From contig JAAUTY010000004.1 of NCBI GenBank assembly GCA_012031265.1, forward strand, positions 66,923-130,922: a stretch of 64,000 bases of DNA, in the 5' to 3' direction. The DNA comes from Spirulinaceae cyanobacterium SM2_1_0 (GTDB taxonomy: Bacteria > Cyanobacteriota > Cyanobacteriia > Cyanobacteriales > Spirulinaceae). A model generated the notes under the pieces. The model had not been told where the DNA came from. It did not search any database and saw only the letters and a list, made by a program, of their open reading frames with translations. Both the position numbers and the translations under genes were made by a program. Each line of letters opens with the position of its first letter. Within the stretch, counting starts at the first letter, position 1. Shown one piece after another: positions 24,343-33,209 of this stretch.

Positions 24343-25131
24343 CTATAGCGGCACTTCATCGATGGTGGCGATCGCCGCTTGCCAGTCTTGGGTCTCAGCT
24401 GTCGGTGCATCCCCAGCGCGATCGCAGCGACGAGCAAACGGACAGCGATCGCACTGACCCGCACTCAGCGGCACTTGCGTCAGCGACTCACCGGCTTGAT
24501 AGTCCGTGATCGCCGTTTTTAGGTCGGATAAGAGGTTCTGCAAATCTTGGCGCGTCTGCTCGTGCTGGGCGCGATCATAGGTGAAGGTGATCGCTTGGGG
24601 TTGCGGCGATACTTGCACAAACCAGTAGGTCAAGCGCAACTGCTCCGGGGCATAATCCGACGTTTCCGCGAGCAAAAAGAGGTAGAGGCGCGTCTGCCAA
24701 TCGCGGGCAAGTTCGGGGCGGGGGCGCGATCGCCAGTAAGTTTTCCAGTCAATAATCTGCGCCTGCTGCGGCTCCGCAACTAATAGATCGTAAACCGCCG
24801 TCAGCCAGAATCCTGCAATGGTCAAGCTACGGCTGTGCTCCGCCGCACGCCAAGTTCCCGGTTGGCTAGCGAATAGCTCCGGGGCCACCCGTTGCAAACG
24901 CTGCACCGTTTCCTCTAGTTGCGGCTCGGCCTGGAGCAGCGGCCCCACCGGCAATGCCAACTCCCGCTGCTGCATCAGCAGGTGAAATTGGTTGCCCCAA
25001 CGTGCCCGCTCTTGCTGCCCCAGCGGCACCGGTGTGACAGACTGCTCCAGATAAATATGCTGGAACTTGCGCGGGCAGGTGCTGAAGAGGTTGAGCTGAG
25101 CCTGCGACAGCCGCAGAGAAGGAAAATCCAA
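24343..25131 (-). CDS. RecB/Cas4-like PD-(D/E)XK nuclease
   Basis: About 262 residues of the PDDEXK_1 (RecB/Cas4-like) family. It has an N-terminal LSQAQLNLFSTCPRKFQHIY carrying the first cysteine, the catalytic core YDLLVAEPQQAQIIDWKTYW (Asp and Asp-x-Lys), and the C-terminal cluster CDRCPFARRCDRA. These cysteines form the iron-sulfur clamp expected of Cas4/AddB-type nucleases. No cas genes are nearby. No ATG exists at the N-terminus; I choose the TTG at 25131, which starts the family-like part, but the frame is open to another TTG at 25260. It lies next to an AT-rich J-domain/HNH pair on the same strand. Confidence 0.75.
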   Translation of the reverse strand: MDFPSLRLSQAQLNLFSTCPRKFQHIYLEQSVTPVPLGQQERARWGNQFHLLMQQRELALPVGPLLQAEPQLEETVQRLQRVAPELFASQPGTWRAAEHSRSLTIAGFWLTAVYDLLVAEPQQAQIIDWKTYWRSRPRPELARDWQTRLYLFLLAETSDYAPEQLRLTYWFVQVSPQPQAITFTYDRAQHEQTRQDLQNLLSDLKTAITDYQAGESLTQVPLSAGQCDRCPFARRCDRAGDAPTAETQDWQAAIATIDEVPL

Positions 25132-25379
25132 CCTTTTTCTACTCCATGAAAATTTAGTGAAAAATAAATAGGCAGCCTTTAAGCTGAGGAACGTCTTAAT
25201 TTCATACCATGCGTGCCAGAAATCTTGTTGTGAAAGGAGTTTGAGCCAAGTGCCATGCAATTTAAATGTCCATTAGCTTACATACCGTCTGAAGTATCAG
25301 TCAATCTCAACCGATCAATAAATGACCGCTGGTTCAAGTGAGACCTATACGGAGATCCGAGAATGCCAACCCGAAAGCC

Positions 25380-26384
25380 TCAAGCCTCTCCTTCTGGCAA
25401 AGCACGCTGAAGCTGCGACAACTTAATCTCAAGCCTCTGCTTTTTGTCATATAGATTTAAGATCAGCGTATGCTTGTCTGGATAATATAGCTCCACATAT
25501 TCAATAAAATCATCAATCGTACAGGTTTGGCGACTTCCCCCATTCCACTGGTGAAAATCCTCACTGACTTGCTTGGCAATTGTAATGATATTATCTAGCT
25601 CATTGCCGAGGAAGTAGTAACTTTTCTTGTCATATAAGTGATGTCCGACCATTTCCACTAATCTTCCTTCGTACTTATTACGAATGACACCACTGATTTG
25701 ACAACGATTTCCATCTCTACTTTTCGCAGCGCGAATTACTTTTTCAATCTCCTTTTGGGATGGCGAAGGAGGTTTTAGAGCCAGATGATTGATAACAGGC
25801 GGTGCAACTTCTCTCACTCTCTCACAATAGTCTCGTCTTGTCTCCGAACGCAGTGATATAGACAGCTCTAAGCCAAGTCTCTCTAAACCAGACAAGGAGA
25901 AAAAACGATCAATTTCATAATATGAAAAATCCTCGTCTATCTTCATCGGGTTATCAGATCTCTGGATAGTTCGAAAAGCCTCGTGTAGTCTAGGATGAGT
26001 TGTACGAAATATTTTTACAACATCTCTGTAGCTGAGCCAATGACGATTATTTCTCACGACTAGGGATGAACTATTCGCATATATATTTTGACGAACTTGC
26101 CGATCAACTTGGCCAACCCTGATGCGTTTGCATAATTTAAAAACTTGCGCTCTTTTCTCTAGATAATCAGCAATTGCTTCAGCACCTGCTTCTGAAAAAT
26201 CTCTAATCAAATCTCCTGATACGTTCCCTCTCTGTCTGAAGTGCAAATCCTTTTCAAGTCGAGTGGTCTCGTTAGGTAACTGTTCGAGGTGACTTACTAA
26301 TTCATCTAACTCTCTTCCCTTCAAACCTAAAGCTTCCGCGAGATCCTCTTCTCTGATGCAGAACTTTTCCCGATCAGAATTCAT
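25380..26384 (-). CDS. HNH-motif protein of an AT-rich two-gene unit
   Basis: A 334-residue protein with a C-terminal HNH-like nuclease motif: DGNRCQISG (Cys228), VEMVGHHLYDKK (His248-His249), GNELDNII (Asn265) and SEDFHQW (His278). The first 200 residues carry two related segments, DLIRDFSEAGAEAIADYLEK and IDRFFSLSGLERLGLELS. Both have a Phe-Ser-x-x-Gly pattern reminiscent of helix-turn-helix modules in phage antirepressors, so this part may bind DNA or protein. The ATG at 26384 follows the J-domain gene's stop by only 2 bases, implying translational coupling. The gene is AT-rich and has no GCGATCGC octamer, unlike its neighbours, which suggests recent acquisition. No known system with this pair comes to mind. 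Confidence 0.7.
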   Translation of the reverse strand: MNSDREKFCIREEDLAEALGLKGRELDELVSHLEQLPNETTRLEKDLHFRQRGNVSGDLIRDFSEAGAEAIADYLEKRAQVFKLCKRIRVGQVDRQVRQNIYANSSSLVVRNNRHWLSYRDVVKIFRTTHPRLHEAFRTIQRSDNPMKIDEDFSYYEIDRFFSLSGLERLGLELSISLRSETRRDYCERVREVAPPVINHLALKPPSPSQKEIEKVIRAAKSRDGNRCQISGVIRNKYEGRLVEMVGHHLYDKKSYYFLGNELDNIITIAKQVSEDFHQWNGGSRQTCTIDDFIEYVELYYPDKHTLILNLYDKKQRLEIKLSQLQRALPEGEA

Positions 26385-26386
26385 AG

Positions 26387-26938
26387 TTAGAAGCCAGCAA
26401 CAATACTCTTGTACATGATCTCTAGCTGTTCAAAGATTGCTCTGTCTCCAGTCTCTGGATTGTCAGGATGATAAACTTTTGCGAGTTTTCGGTATGAGGT
26501 TTTAACATCCTCTTGTGTGGCTTTTTGAGGGTCTAAGTCAAACACTGACCATGGCTTAAAGTATTCGAATACATTGACACCATTAATACAGCCGTAGCCA
26601 ACTTGATCCTGTTCACTGGGCAAAATACCAATCAGCTTCCGATACAGCATTTCCCAATTTTCCCGCAAACGAAAGTCCAACTTTTCCATGCCATCAGTAG
26701 CCATCAAAAATGCACCTGATTTTTTTAATCCCGCAGTATCCTGCACATTAAAGCGTTCAAATATAGCTTGTTTGATCTCATCTGTTTTTAGCGGTTGAGT
26801 TGCCTGTCCAGTTTTGAGTTCTGAACTTTGAATGACAAAATAGGCGAACTCTTCTAGAAGCCTCGCATCAATATGCTTGGCTTGAGTGAGACGAACGATT
26901 TCGCTTTGTACCTTTGGAGTTAGGACAGCCCGCGCCAT
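26387..26938 (-). CDS. Protein with C-terminal J domain
   Basis: A 183-residue protein whose last 55 residues form a J domain: WSVFDLDPQKATQEDVKTSY, then KLAKVYHPDNPETGDR with the HPD triplet at residues 157-159. The first 120 residues are helical and unfamiliar; there is no G/F linker or zinc domain, and the J domain is at the C-terminus, unlike canonical DnaJ. J domains recruit and stimulate Hsp70. It is the first gene of a tight two-gene unit with the HNH protein, so Hsp70-dependent control of that protein is an attractive but unproven idea. AT-rich composition matches its partner. Confidence 0.75.
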   Translation of the reverse strand: MARAVLTPKVQSEIVRLTQAKHIDARLLEEFAYFVIQSSELKTGQATQPLKTDEIKQAIFERFNVQDTAGLKKSGAFLMATDGMEKLDFRLRENWEMLYRKLIGILPSEQDQVGYGCINGVNVFEYFKPWSVFDLDPQKATQEDVKTSYRKLAKVYHPDNPETGDRAIFEQLEIMYKSIVAGF

Positions 26939-27242
26939 ATTGTCTCCATCACATCATCACTCAATTGTATCAAGATGCCCAAGTTCTAGAGCTACGCGGC
27001 TTGACAAATCGCAATTGATGCGGATTGAGTTTGAGCTGAGTAACCTACCAGTCTCAGGGTGACCTTCCATCAACGCCTGGGTGCTCTAGAGCATCGGTTC
27101 AGTAGTCCCAGAACCCCGATTGCTTCGTTGACTGAACCACAGGATTTGGCACTTCTCAGGTGAGAGACTAAGGTTCTGTACTGGCGCTCTAGCACGAGAT
27201 TAGGCATCAAAATAGTATTAAATCTCTACTTTATGGTCAAAT
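26939..27242. other. Intergenic region upstream of the J-domain gene
   Basis: About 300 bp with no gene. It holds the palindrome TGCTCTAGAGCA at 27082-27093 and an 8-bp inverted repeat (GGTTCAGT 27096-27103, ACTGAACC 27131-27138) with a 27-base loop. The part nearest 26939 presumably contains the promoter of the J/HNH unit. Confidence 0.4.
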
Positions 27243-27737
27243 TCATCGGAAAATAGCTGATTTTGGTAAATCCGCCAGCGTCTTGGTCATGAAGGCGCTG
27301 GCGGGATCGTCCGTGTAGTCGGCGAAGGGGCCGCAAGGCTCGAAACCGTAGCGGGAATATAGAGCGCGGGCTGAGACGAAGGCAGCAAAAGATCCCGTTT
27401 CTAAGTACAATTGGCTGTAGCTGCGGCGTTTGGCTTCCTCCAGGATGTGTTCGAGTAGGCGCGCGGCAACTCCTTGGCGACGATAGGCACGGGCGGTTCG
27501 CATCGATTTGATCTCACCAATGCTCGCTGTCAATTCCTTCAAAGCGCCGCAACCGAGCAAGGCTCGGCCCCGCCAAGCTGTCCAGACGGTGATGGCGGGC
27601 GATCGCAGCGCCGCAATATCCAGCGCGTGAACACTTTCTGGTGGCATGATTTCGTACATTTCGGTCAGATGCGCTCGCAATAAGGCGGCGATCGCAGCGC
27701 CAGTGAGGTCGTCTTCGCGAATCTGTAATGGCTCCAT
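27243..27737 (-). CDS. GNAT family N-acetyltransferase
   Basis: About 164 residues with a GNAT fold. The acetyl-CoA-binding loop is RTARAYRRQGVAARLLEHIL (Arg-x-x-Gly-x-Ala near residue 93), followed by LYLETGSFAAFVSARALYSR and YGFEPCGPF, typical of motif B. It probably acetylates a small molecule or a protein N-terminus; the substrate is not readable. The start is the ATG at 27737 (MEPLQIREDD), which lies 22 bp past the stop of the membrane-anchored protein, so the two are likely cotranscribed. Confidence 0.85.
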   Translation of the reverse strand: MEPLQIREDDLTGAAIAALLRAHLTEMYEIMPPESVHALDIAALRSPAITVWTAWRGRALLGCGALKELTASIGEIKSMRTARAYRRQGVAARLLEHILEEAKRRSYSQLYLETGSFAAFVSARALYSRYGFEPCGPFADYTDDPASAFMTKTLADLPKSAIFR

Positions 27738-27759
27738 CGGCTGGCCTGCTCCAGATGGC

Positions 27760-28872
27760 TCACTCCTGTTGCATGGTCTGGTAGACCTGAGCATAGAGGT
27801 CGAGAACGTGGGCGATTTCTTGGGTACGGCGCATTTGGTCGCCGTAGACGCATTCCCACTCGGTCACGGGGCGGCGCTCGCGGGCGCAGATACCGAGCAG
27901 GCCCGAGGCGTGATTGCGGCCGGTATGCAGGTCGAGTTCGTTGCGGCTGTTGAGGTAGAAGGAGGCTGTGCGCGCCCAGGCGATCGCCTCCAAACCCTGC
28001 AAGCCGCCACGCCGGGCGATCGCCAGCGCCTCCGGAAAGCGACGCGAGTGAATCGGGCTGGCTTGATTGTACAAGTCGGTCGTATTCAGGAGCGCTTCGA
28101 GGTCGTAGTCGGGATGAATGCCCGCCTCATAGAGATCGGCAATATTCGTCGGCAGGCGTTCTAGGGCGCGTCGCGCGCAAATCTGCTCGGCGAGGGCAAT
28201 GTTGCCGCCGCTGCGGCCCTGATCGCTACAAGGGCCGTAGTTGGTCACGCGCTGTCCCCAGGAGAGGTTGCCGGGATCGGTGTGACCGAAATAAAGGGGG
28301 GTCTGCTGAACGAAGAGCTTGCTGCCTTCGGCAAAGACGCGATAGTTGCCCTCGGCCGCGCCGATAGCCAGCATTCCCAGCGAGGTCGGCTTATCAAACA
28401 GGCGCTGGTGGCGGATGATGCTTTGGTTGAAGCTAAAGGTCGGCTGCGGTTGCGGGGTGGGCTGAGTCGCTTGGTAGTCCGGAGGGGGGGCGGATGGCTG
28501 TGGCGTCGCCGCCGCTGTCTCGCTGCGGTCGTCCGTCGCTGCTGCTGTGCCCGCACTCGGATTGGCTGTTGAAGCTTCTGAGTTGTACTCCTCTACATAG
28601 TCGTCGTAGCCGCGCAAAGAATCGAGGCGACTCGATGGTAAGGGAGCATGGGTGCCCGAGGCCGGTTGGTAGTCGGCGGCCCGTTGAGCGTCGGCGGACA
28701 AGGGATATTCGGAGTCGAGCGTCACCACCGCTGCCGCTGCGGGCGTCGTCGCGGTGGGATCGGACTGCGATCGCAAGGTGTAACCCAGGGCGGCAGCCGC
28801 AACCAAACCGAAGCCAGCCATCCGCATTAACCAGATCCAATAGGACATAAACTCCCAGATTTCGACCGTCAT
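27760..28872 (-). CDS. Membrane-anchored hypothetical protein
   Basis: A 370-residue protein with an N-terminal hydrophobic helix (IWLMRMAGFGLVAAAALGYTL) acting as an anchor. A disordered Pro/Ala/Thr/Gln-rich region runs to about residue 145. The compact C-terminal domain of about 220 residues begins RHQRLFDKPTSLGMLAIGAAEGNYR and contains GRSGGNIALAEQICARRALE and GRNHASGLLGICARERRPV. The compact part looks like a conserved cyanobacterial domain of unknown function, possibly periplasmic and enzymatic, but I cannot name catalytic residues. It is upstream of and probably cotranscribed with the GNAT gene. Confidence 0.6.
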   Translation of the reverse strand: MTVEIWEFMSYWIWLMRMAGFGLVAAAALGYTLRSQSDPTATTPAAAAVVTLDSEYPLSADAQRAADYQPASGTHAPLPSSRLDSLRGYDDYVEEYNSEASTANPSAGTAAATDDRSETAAATPQPSAPPPDYQATQPTPQPQPTFSFNQSIIRHQRLFDKPTSLGMLAIGAAEGNYRVFAEGSKLFVQQTPLYFGHTDPGNLSWGQRVTNYGPCSDQGRSGGNIALAEQICARRALERLPTNIADLYEAGIHPDYDLEALLNTTDLYNQASPIHSRRFPEALAIARRGGLQGLEAIAWARTASFYLNSRNELDLHTGRNHASGLLGICARERRPVTEWECVYGDQMRRTQEIAHVLDLYAQVYQTMQQE

Positions 28873-29025
28873 CGGCGGTCGAGGCGCAATTCCAACTTGT
28901 CATTCTACCCCCTTGCGCGCCGGTCGTGGGGGGGCAGAACTCCTTACAATGAGAGGATTGGGCGAATATGCTGAGACTGATTTGTAGACTGCCGATCGCC
29001 CCCTAGACTCACATCATTGCTCCTC

Positions 29026-29496
29026 ATGTCTGACCAACCGCCTGCCTGTTCCCTGCCGCTCATCGGTTGGCGTGAGTGGGTTGCCCTGCCGGAGTTGGGG
29101 TTGCCGTGCCTGAAAGCGAAAATCGATACCGGGGCGCGCTCCTCGGCCTTGCACGCCTTTGGGATTGAAATGCTTGAGAAGAATGGTGGGGCGATCACGC
29201 ATTTCTGCGTTCATCCTCGCCAGCGCCGCACTGACGAGACGGTGAGCGCTACCGCGCCGTTGCTCGACTGGCGCGACGTGCGAAGCTCCAGCGGCAGCAG
29301 CCAGCGGCGGCCGACCATCCGCACCGTTGTACAATTGGGCGATTGGCAGTGGCCGATCGAGCTGACCCTCGCCAACCGCGAATTAATGGGGTTTCGTCTG
29401 CTGCTGGGTCGCGAGGCGGTGCGTCAGCGTTTCTGGATTGATGCAGGCCGCTCCTATTTGCAGGGTGATCGCCCCCGGCTAGACAGCACGCTATGA
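29026..29496 (+). CDS. rimB: RimB/retropepsin-like ATP-dependent zinc protease family protein
   Basis: A 156-residue protein of the DUF785 family, the retropepsin-like protease associated with RimK-type ligases. The aspartyl-protease-like motif [15 protein letters not shown] lies near residue 35, and [14 protein letters not shown] near 128 is the second family block. In Pseudomonas the homologue RimB trims glutamate tails on ribosomal protein S6. The stop overlaps the rimK start by 4 bases (ATGA), so the pair is translationally coupled. Start ATG at 29026. Confidence 0.88.
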   Translation: MSDQPPACSLPLIGWREWVALPELGLPCLKAKIDTGARSSALHAFGIEMLEKNGGAITHFCVHPRQRRTDETVSATAPLLDWRDVRSSSGSSQRRPTIRTVVQLGDWQWPIELTLANRELMGFRLLLGREAVRQRFWIDAGRSYLQGDRPRLDSTL

Positions 29497-30398
29497 AAAT
29501 CGCGATTCTCTCTCAAGACGCCACGCTTTATTCCACCCGCCGCCTGCGCGAGGCTGGTGAGTCGCTGGGTCACGAAGTTCGAACAATCAATTATCTGCGC
29601 TGTTACATGAACATCACAGCGCACAAGCCCGCCGTTTTTTACAACGGCAAACCGCTGGAAGATTTTGACGCCGTGATTCCCCGCATTGGTGCGTCGCGCA
29701 CCTTCTATGGCACGGCGGTGGTGCGGCAGTTTGAGGTCATGGGCGTGTTCAGTGCCAATGAATCGCAGGCGATTTCGCGATCGCGCGACAAGCTCCGCTG
29801 CCTGCAAATTCTCGCCCGTGAAGGCATCGGCTTACCAGTAACCGGCTTTGCTCATGCAACCCAAGATATCGACGGCCTGATCGAAACGGTTGGCGGCGCG
29901 CCACTGGTGATCAAACTCTTGGAAGGAACTCAAGGCATCGGCGTTGTGCTGGCCGAAACGCAGCAGGCCGCAAAGTCGGTGATCGAAGCCTTTCGCGGCT
30001 TGGATGCCAACATCCTGGTGCAGGAATTCATCAAGGAAGCGAAGGGGGCGGATCTGCGCTGTCTGGTCGTCGGCGGCAAAGTGATTGCCGCCATGAAACG
30101 CCAGGGCGCGCCGGGTGAGTTTCGCTCCAATCTCCATCGCGGCGGTGAGGCGAGCGCCATTAAACTAACCCCCGAAGAGCGCAGCACAGCTGTACGCTCG
30201 GCGAAGGCGACGGGCCTGCGTGTGGCGGGGGTCGATCTGCTACGCTCCAACCACGGCCCGGTGGTGATGGAAGTGAATTCGTCGCCGGGTTTAGAAGGGA
30301 TTGAAAAAGCGACGGCGGTGGATGTGGCGGCAAAGATTATTGACTTTGTGGTCAAAAGTGCTAGATCGGGGAAAACCCGCGATCGCATTCAGTATTGA
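29493..30398 (+). CDS. rimK: RimK, ribosomal protein S6-L-glutamate ligase family
   Basis: A 301-residue ATP-grasp ligase. Features are the N-terminal [36 protein letters not shown], the ATP-binding [18 protein letters not shown] near residue 137 and the metal-binding [14 protein letters not shown] near 255. RimK adds glutamates to the C-terminus of S6, tuning ribosome composition. It overlaps the retropepsin-like gene by 4 bases, forming the expected ligase/protease pair. The small-molecule regulator RimA is not present here. Confidence 0.93.
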   Translation: MKIAILSQDATLYSTRRLREAGESLGHEVRTINYLRCYMNITAHKPAVFYNGKPLEDFDAVIPRIGASRTFYGTAVVRQFEVMGVFSANESQAISRSRDKLRCLQILAREGIGLPVTGFAHATQDIDGLIETVGGAPLVIKLLEGTQGIGVVLAETQQAAKSVIEAFRGLDANILVQEFIKEAKGADLRCLVVGGKVIAAMKRQGAPGEFRSNLHRGGEASAIKLTPEERSTAVRSAKATGLRVAGVDLLRSNHGPVVMEVNSSPGLEGIEKATAVDVAAKIIDFVVKSARSGKTRDRIQY

Positions 30399-30560
30399 AG
30401 CCGATTGGGATTGACATCACGCCAAATTTTCAGATTTTAGAGTCGTCATCCCTTGCCACGCCACTGTCCATCCTCGGCGATCGCGCGGGCATCCTGACAT
30501 CGGGGTCACAGCGCAGCCATTGCATCATGCCGGGAATCCGGAATCGCCTCCCTACCCTCT

Positions 30561-31433
30561 ATGTTTCACACCAAGCTTAGCGCCGCGATCGCCCGCACCC
30601 AGAGCTTACTGGTCGCGGGCCTCGACCCCAACCCCGAAATGCTGCCGACCGCCTATCGCCAGCAGCACACCGATGAACTGGCAGCCCTCGCCGCTTGGTT
30701 GTACGACGCGATCGCCCAAACGATGGGTCTCGTCTGCGCCTACAAACCCAGCTTCGGCTTCTACAAAGCCCTCGGTGCGCCCGGATTAGCGTTGCTCACC
30801 GAAATTCTCGCGGCTCTGCCTGCCGATGTCCCGGTGATCCTGGACGCGAAACACGGCGATCTCAACTCCAGCAGTGCTTTTGCCCGGACAGCTTTTGAGG
30901 TGTGGGGCGTTGATGCGGTGACGCTGATTCCCTATGCCGGTCAGGATCAGGCGGCTCCCTTCCTCGTGTATGGCGACAAAGCTGTGCTCGCCCTCTGCTG
31001 CACCTCCAACCCGGCGGCGGCGGCGATCCAGCGCTACCCCTCACCCCAGATGCCGCTGTATTTGCAGGTCGTCCGCGAGGTGACGGCCTGGGGAACGCCA
31101 GAGCAGTTGGGTCTGGAAGTAGGAACTAGCGAGCCAGAGGTCTTGGCAAATGTGCGGGCGATCGCCCCGGAACGCTTGATTTTGCTCCGCAGCCTCTGGC
31201 AACAGCCGGAGAAGCTGACGGCGCTGCTAGAAGCTGGACTCGCTGCCGAGGGTGGCGGCTTGTTGCTACCCGTGCCCCAGGATCTCCTCGCCCAACCAGA
31301 ACCGGGAGCGGCGATCGCGGCGCTCAATCAGCAGATTAATCAGAGTCGCCAGCAGGTATTGCGGGGCGATCGCCCCGCCAGCCTTGGGTTGCGGATGTTT
31401 GCTTACTCGACCCGAACCCGCATCAAGATTTGA
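30561..31433 (+). CDS. pyrF: Orotidine-5'-phosphate decarboxylase, long type
   Basis: A 290-residue OMP decarboxylase of the long (type 2) bacterial form. The catalytic motif is VILDAKHGDLNSSS near residue 96, where Asp-x-Lys-x-x-Asp carries out decarboxylation, and LLVAGLDPNPEMLP is at the N-terminus. It makes UMP in the last step of pyrimidine synthesis. The stop overlaps the next gene, pyrE, which supplies its substrate, so the two form a pyrFE operon. Confidence 0.95.
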   Translation: MFHTKLSAAIARTQSLLVAGLDPNPEMLPTAYRQQHTDELAALAAWLYDAIAQTMGLVCAYKPSFGFYKALGAPGLALLTEILAALPADVPVILDAKHGDLNSSSAFARTAFEVWGVDAVTLIPYAGQDQAAPFLVYGDKAVLALCCTSNPAAAAIQRYPSPQMPLYLQVVREVTAWGTPEQLGLEVGTSEPEVLANVRAIAPERLILLRSLWQQPEKLTALLEAGLAAEGGGLLLPVPQDLLAQPEPGAAIAALNQQINQSRQQVLRGDRPASLGLRMFAYSTRTRIKI

Positions 31434-32002
31434 TCTTGCAGCTCTATGATCTCGAATGTATTCTTTTTGGGGAATACAAACAAGCTTCGGGAGCCGTTTT
31501 TCCTTACTACATTGACCTCCGAAAAATCATCTCGCAGCCGCCCGTGTTTCATCGCGTTCTTGAGGCCTATGCCACGATCTTATCGACCTTAAAATTCGAC
31601 CGCATCGCGGGTATTCCCTACGGCTCTTTGCCAACCGCGACGGGGCTATCATTACGCTTGCATCGCCCGATGATTTTTCCTCGCAAGGAGGTGAAGGCTC
31701 ATGGGACAAGGCGGATGATTGAGGGGCATTTTGCGGCTGGAGAAACTGTCGTTGTTGTCGATGATATTTTGATTACCGGCAAGAGCGTACTCGAGGGTGT
31801 GGGTAAGTTGGAAATGGCCGGTTTACAGGTTAAGGACATTGTTGTGTTTCTCGACCACGGCGGCGGGGTGCGGGCAAAAATGAGCGATCGCGGCTACCGC
31901 GCCCATACGGTGCTCTCGCTGACTGAAATTACCGAGACGCTACACGCCGCCGGACGTATCGATGACCAACAATACCAAACCCTGCAAGCGGTAAATTCCT
32001 AG
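31430..32002 (+). CDS. pyrE: Orotate phosphoribosyltransferase
   Basis: A 190-residue type I phosphoribosyltransferase with the PRPP motif VVVVDDILITGKSVLEG near residue 110 and the flexible-loop Lys in PRKEVKAHG near 87. It converts orotate and PRPP to OMP. The reading frame begins with a TTG at 31430 whose bases overlap the pyrF stop (TTGA), and no ATG precedes the first conserved residues, so TTG initiation by translational coupling is the best reading. Together with pyrF it covers the last two steps of UMP synthesis. Confidence 0.93.
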   Translation: MILQLYDLECILFGEYKQASGAVFPYYIDLRKIISQPPVFHRVLEAYATILSTLKFDRIAGIPYGSLPTATGLSLRLHRPMIFPRKEVKAHGTRRMIEGHFAAGETVVVVDDILITGKSVLEGVGKLEMAGLQVKDIVVFLDHGGGVRAKMSDRGYRAHTVLSLTEITETLHAAGRIDDQQYQTLQAVNS

Positions 32003-32076
32003 CCTTGGGTTGATGAGATGCCATAATAAGCCGGGTTGATTCCCCAATTGTGTTTACCCCTACCAAAGACCTAAGC

Positions 32077-32682
32077 ATGGATACCCTCACCGCAATTTAC
32101 GAACGGCGCGCGGTTAAGCATTTTGACCCCGAAGTCAAGCTAACTCCGGAAGAAGAAACGCAGCTATTTGAAGCAGCGTTGCAATCGCCGACAAGCTTCA
32201 ATATTCAGCATTGGCGGTTTGTGATTTTGCGTGACCCGGAACTGCGACAGAAAATCCGCCAAGAATTTGGCAATGATCAGGCGCAGATGACCGATGCCTC
32301 ACTGCTGATCCTGATGACGGCAGATATGAAAGCCTGGCAAAAAGAACCGCAGCGCTATTGGCGCAATGCTCCCCAAGCAGTCGCTGACCTACTGGTTGGC
32401 TGGATGGGGCCATTTCACGAGGGGCGCGAGTGGTTGCAGCGCGACGAGGCGCAGCGCTCGATCGGCATCGCGATGCAGACGCTGATGCTGGCTGCAAAAG
32501 CGATGGGCTACGATTCTTGCCCGATGATTGGCTTTGATCTAGAGCCGGTGGCCCAGTTGATTAATCTCCCCGCCGACCACGCGATCGGGCCGATGGTCGC
32601 CATTGGCAAGAGCGTGAAAGATCCTTGGCCGAAGCCGGGCCAACTGTCGCTCCAGGACGTGCTGATTGAAAATAGATTTTAG
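32077..32682 (+). CDS. Nitroreductase family protein
   Basis: A 201-residue FMN-dependent nitroreductase-fold protein beginning MDTLTAIYERRAVKHFDPEV. The FMN-contacting ERRAVKHF and ALQSPTSFNIQHWRFVILRD segments and the C-terminal LMLAAKAMGYDSCPMIGFDL are typical. It is probably an NAD(P)H oxidoreductase for quinones, nitroaromatics or flavin-like substrates. I use the ATG at 32077; a GTG at 32050 would add nine residues. It is downstream of pyrFE by 74 bp and convergent with the PH-domain gene. Confidence 0.88.
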   Translation: MDTLTAIYERRAVKHFDPEVKLTPEEETQLFEAALQSPTSFNIQHWRFVILRDPELRQKIRQEFGNDQAQMTDASLLILMTADMKAWQKEPQRYWRNAPQAVADLLVGWMGPFHEGREWLQRDEAQRSIGIAMQTLMLAAKAMGYDSCPMIGFDLEPVAQLINLPADHAIGPMVAIGKSVKDPWPKPGQLSLQDVLIENRF

Positions 32683-32722
32683 AACCGGCGTTGCTGGACG
32701 TTGAGGATCGGGGCGGGTCGTG

Positions 32723-33199
32723 TCAGGGGGTCGGCTGACGACGCCAGATGCGATCGCCCACCGGTTCGAGTCCCGGCGAGCGCGCGGCGAGCGCGGTGAG
32801 AAATTCGGCTTCCTGCTGCGGCGAGATGGCGATCACCCGGGATCGCCCGGCCCGTTGATAAGCAATCAGCAGGCGGTCGAGGGAGAGGGCGGCACTGGAG
32901 ATGTATGTCTGTGTCGGGGCGATTTCGTGGATCGCGTCGAGTTCGATTTGCCAGTGCAGCGGGCCGCAGCGGATCAGCAAGTGGCGATCGCCAAGTATAT
33001 AGTGCGTGCCGTATAGAATCCAGAGCAACAAGGCCGTCGCTGCGACACCAAACGCGATGAAACTGCCCTTGAGCAGCCAGGGTTCGGGGAGGGTGACAAA
33101 CCCCGCTAAGTACCATCCCCACAAGCCAACCATGAGCCAGGCACAGACCACGAACTGCGTGTCACGCTTGGAGGGATAGCGTTGGCAGGTGGCGACCAT
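32723..33199 (-). CDS. Bacterial PH-domain membrane protein
   Basis: A 158-residue protein with two transmembrane helices (FVVCAWLMVGLWGWYLAGFV and FIAFGVAATALLLWILYG). These are followed by a short bacterial PH-like domain (DRHLLIRCGPLHWQIELDAI, later RSRVIAISPQQEAEFLTAL) of the DUF1200/bPH type. The function is unknown; such proteins are inner-membrane. It follows the Ycf51 gene by 10 bp on the same strand, so the two are likely cotranscribed. Confidence 0.8.
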   Translation of the reverse strand: MVATCQRYPSKRDTQFVVCAWLMVGLWGWYLAGFVTLPEPWLLKGSFIAFGVAATALLLWILYGTHYILGDRHLLIRCGPLHWQIELDAIHEIAPTQTYISSAALSLDRLLIAYQRAGRSRVIAISPQQEAEFLTALAARSPGLEPVGDRIWRRQPTP

Positions 33200-33209
33200 G
33201 GGACTCTAC

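Noticed and set aside
24343..25131. A Cas4 gene of a CRISPR locus
   Set aside because: No repeats, cas1/cas2 or other cas genes in the window; the family also includes many non-CRISPR nucleases.
32758..32785. A string resembling a tRNA T-arm (GGTTCGAGTCCCGG)
   Set aside because: It lies inside the PH-domain gene, and no D-arm, anticodon arm or acceptor stem can be folded around it.
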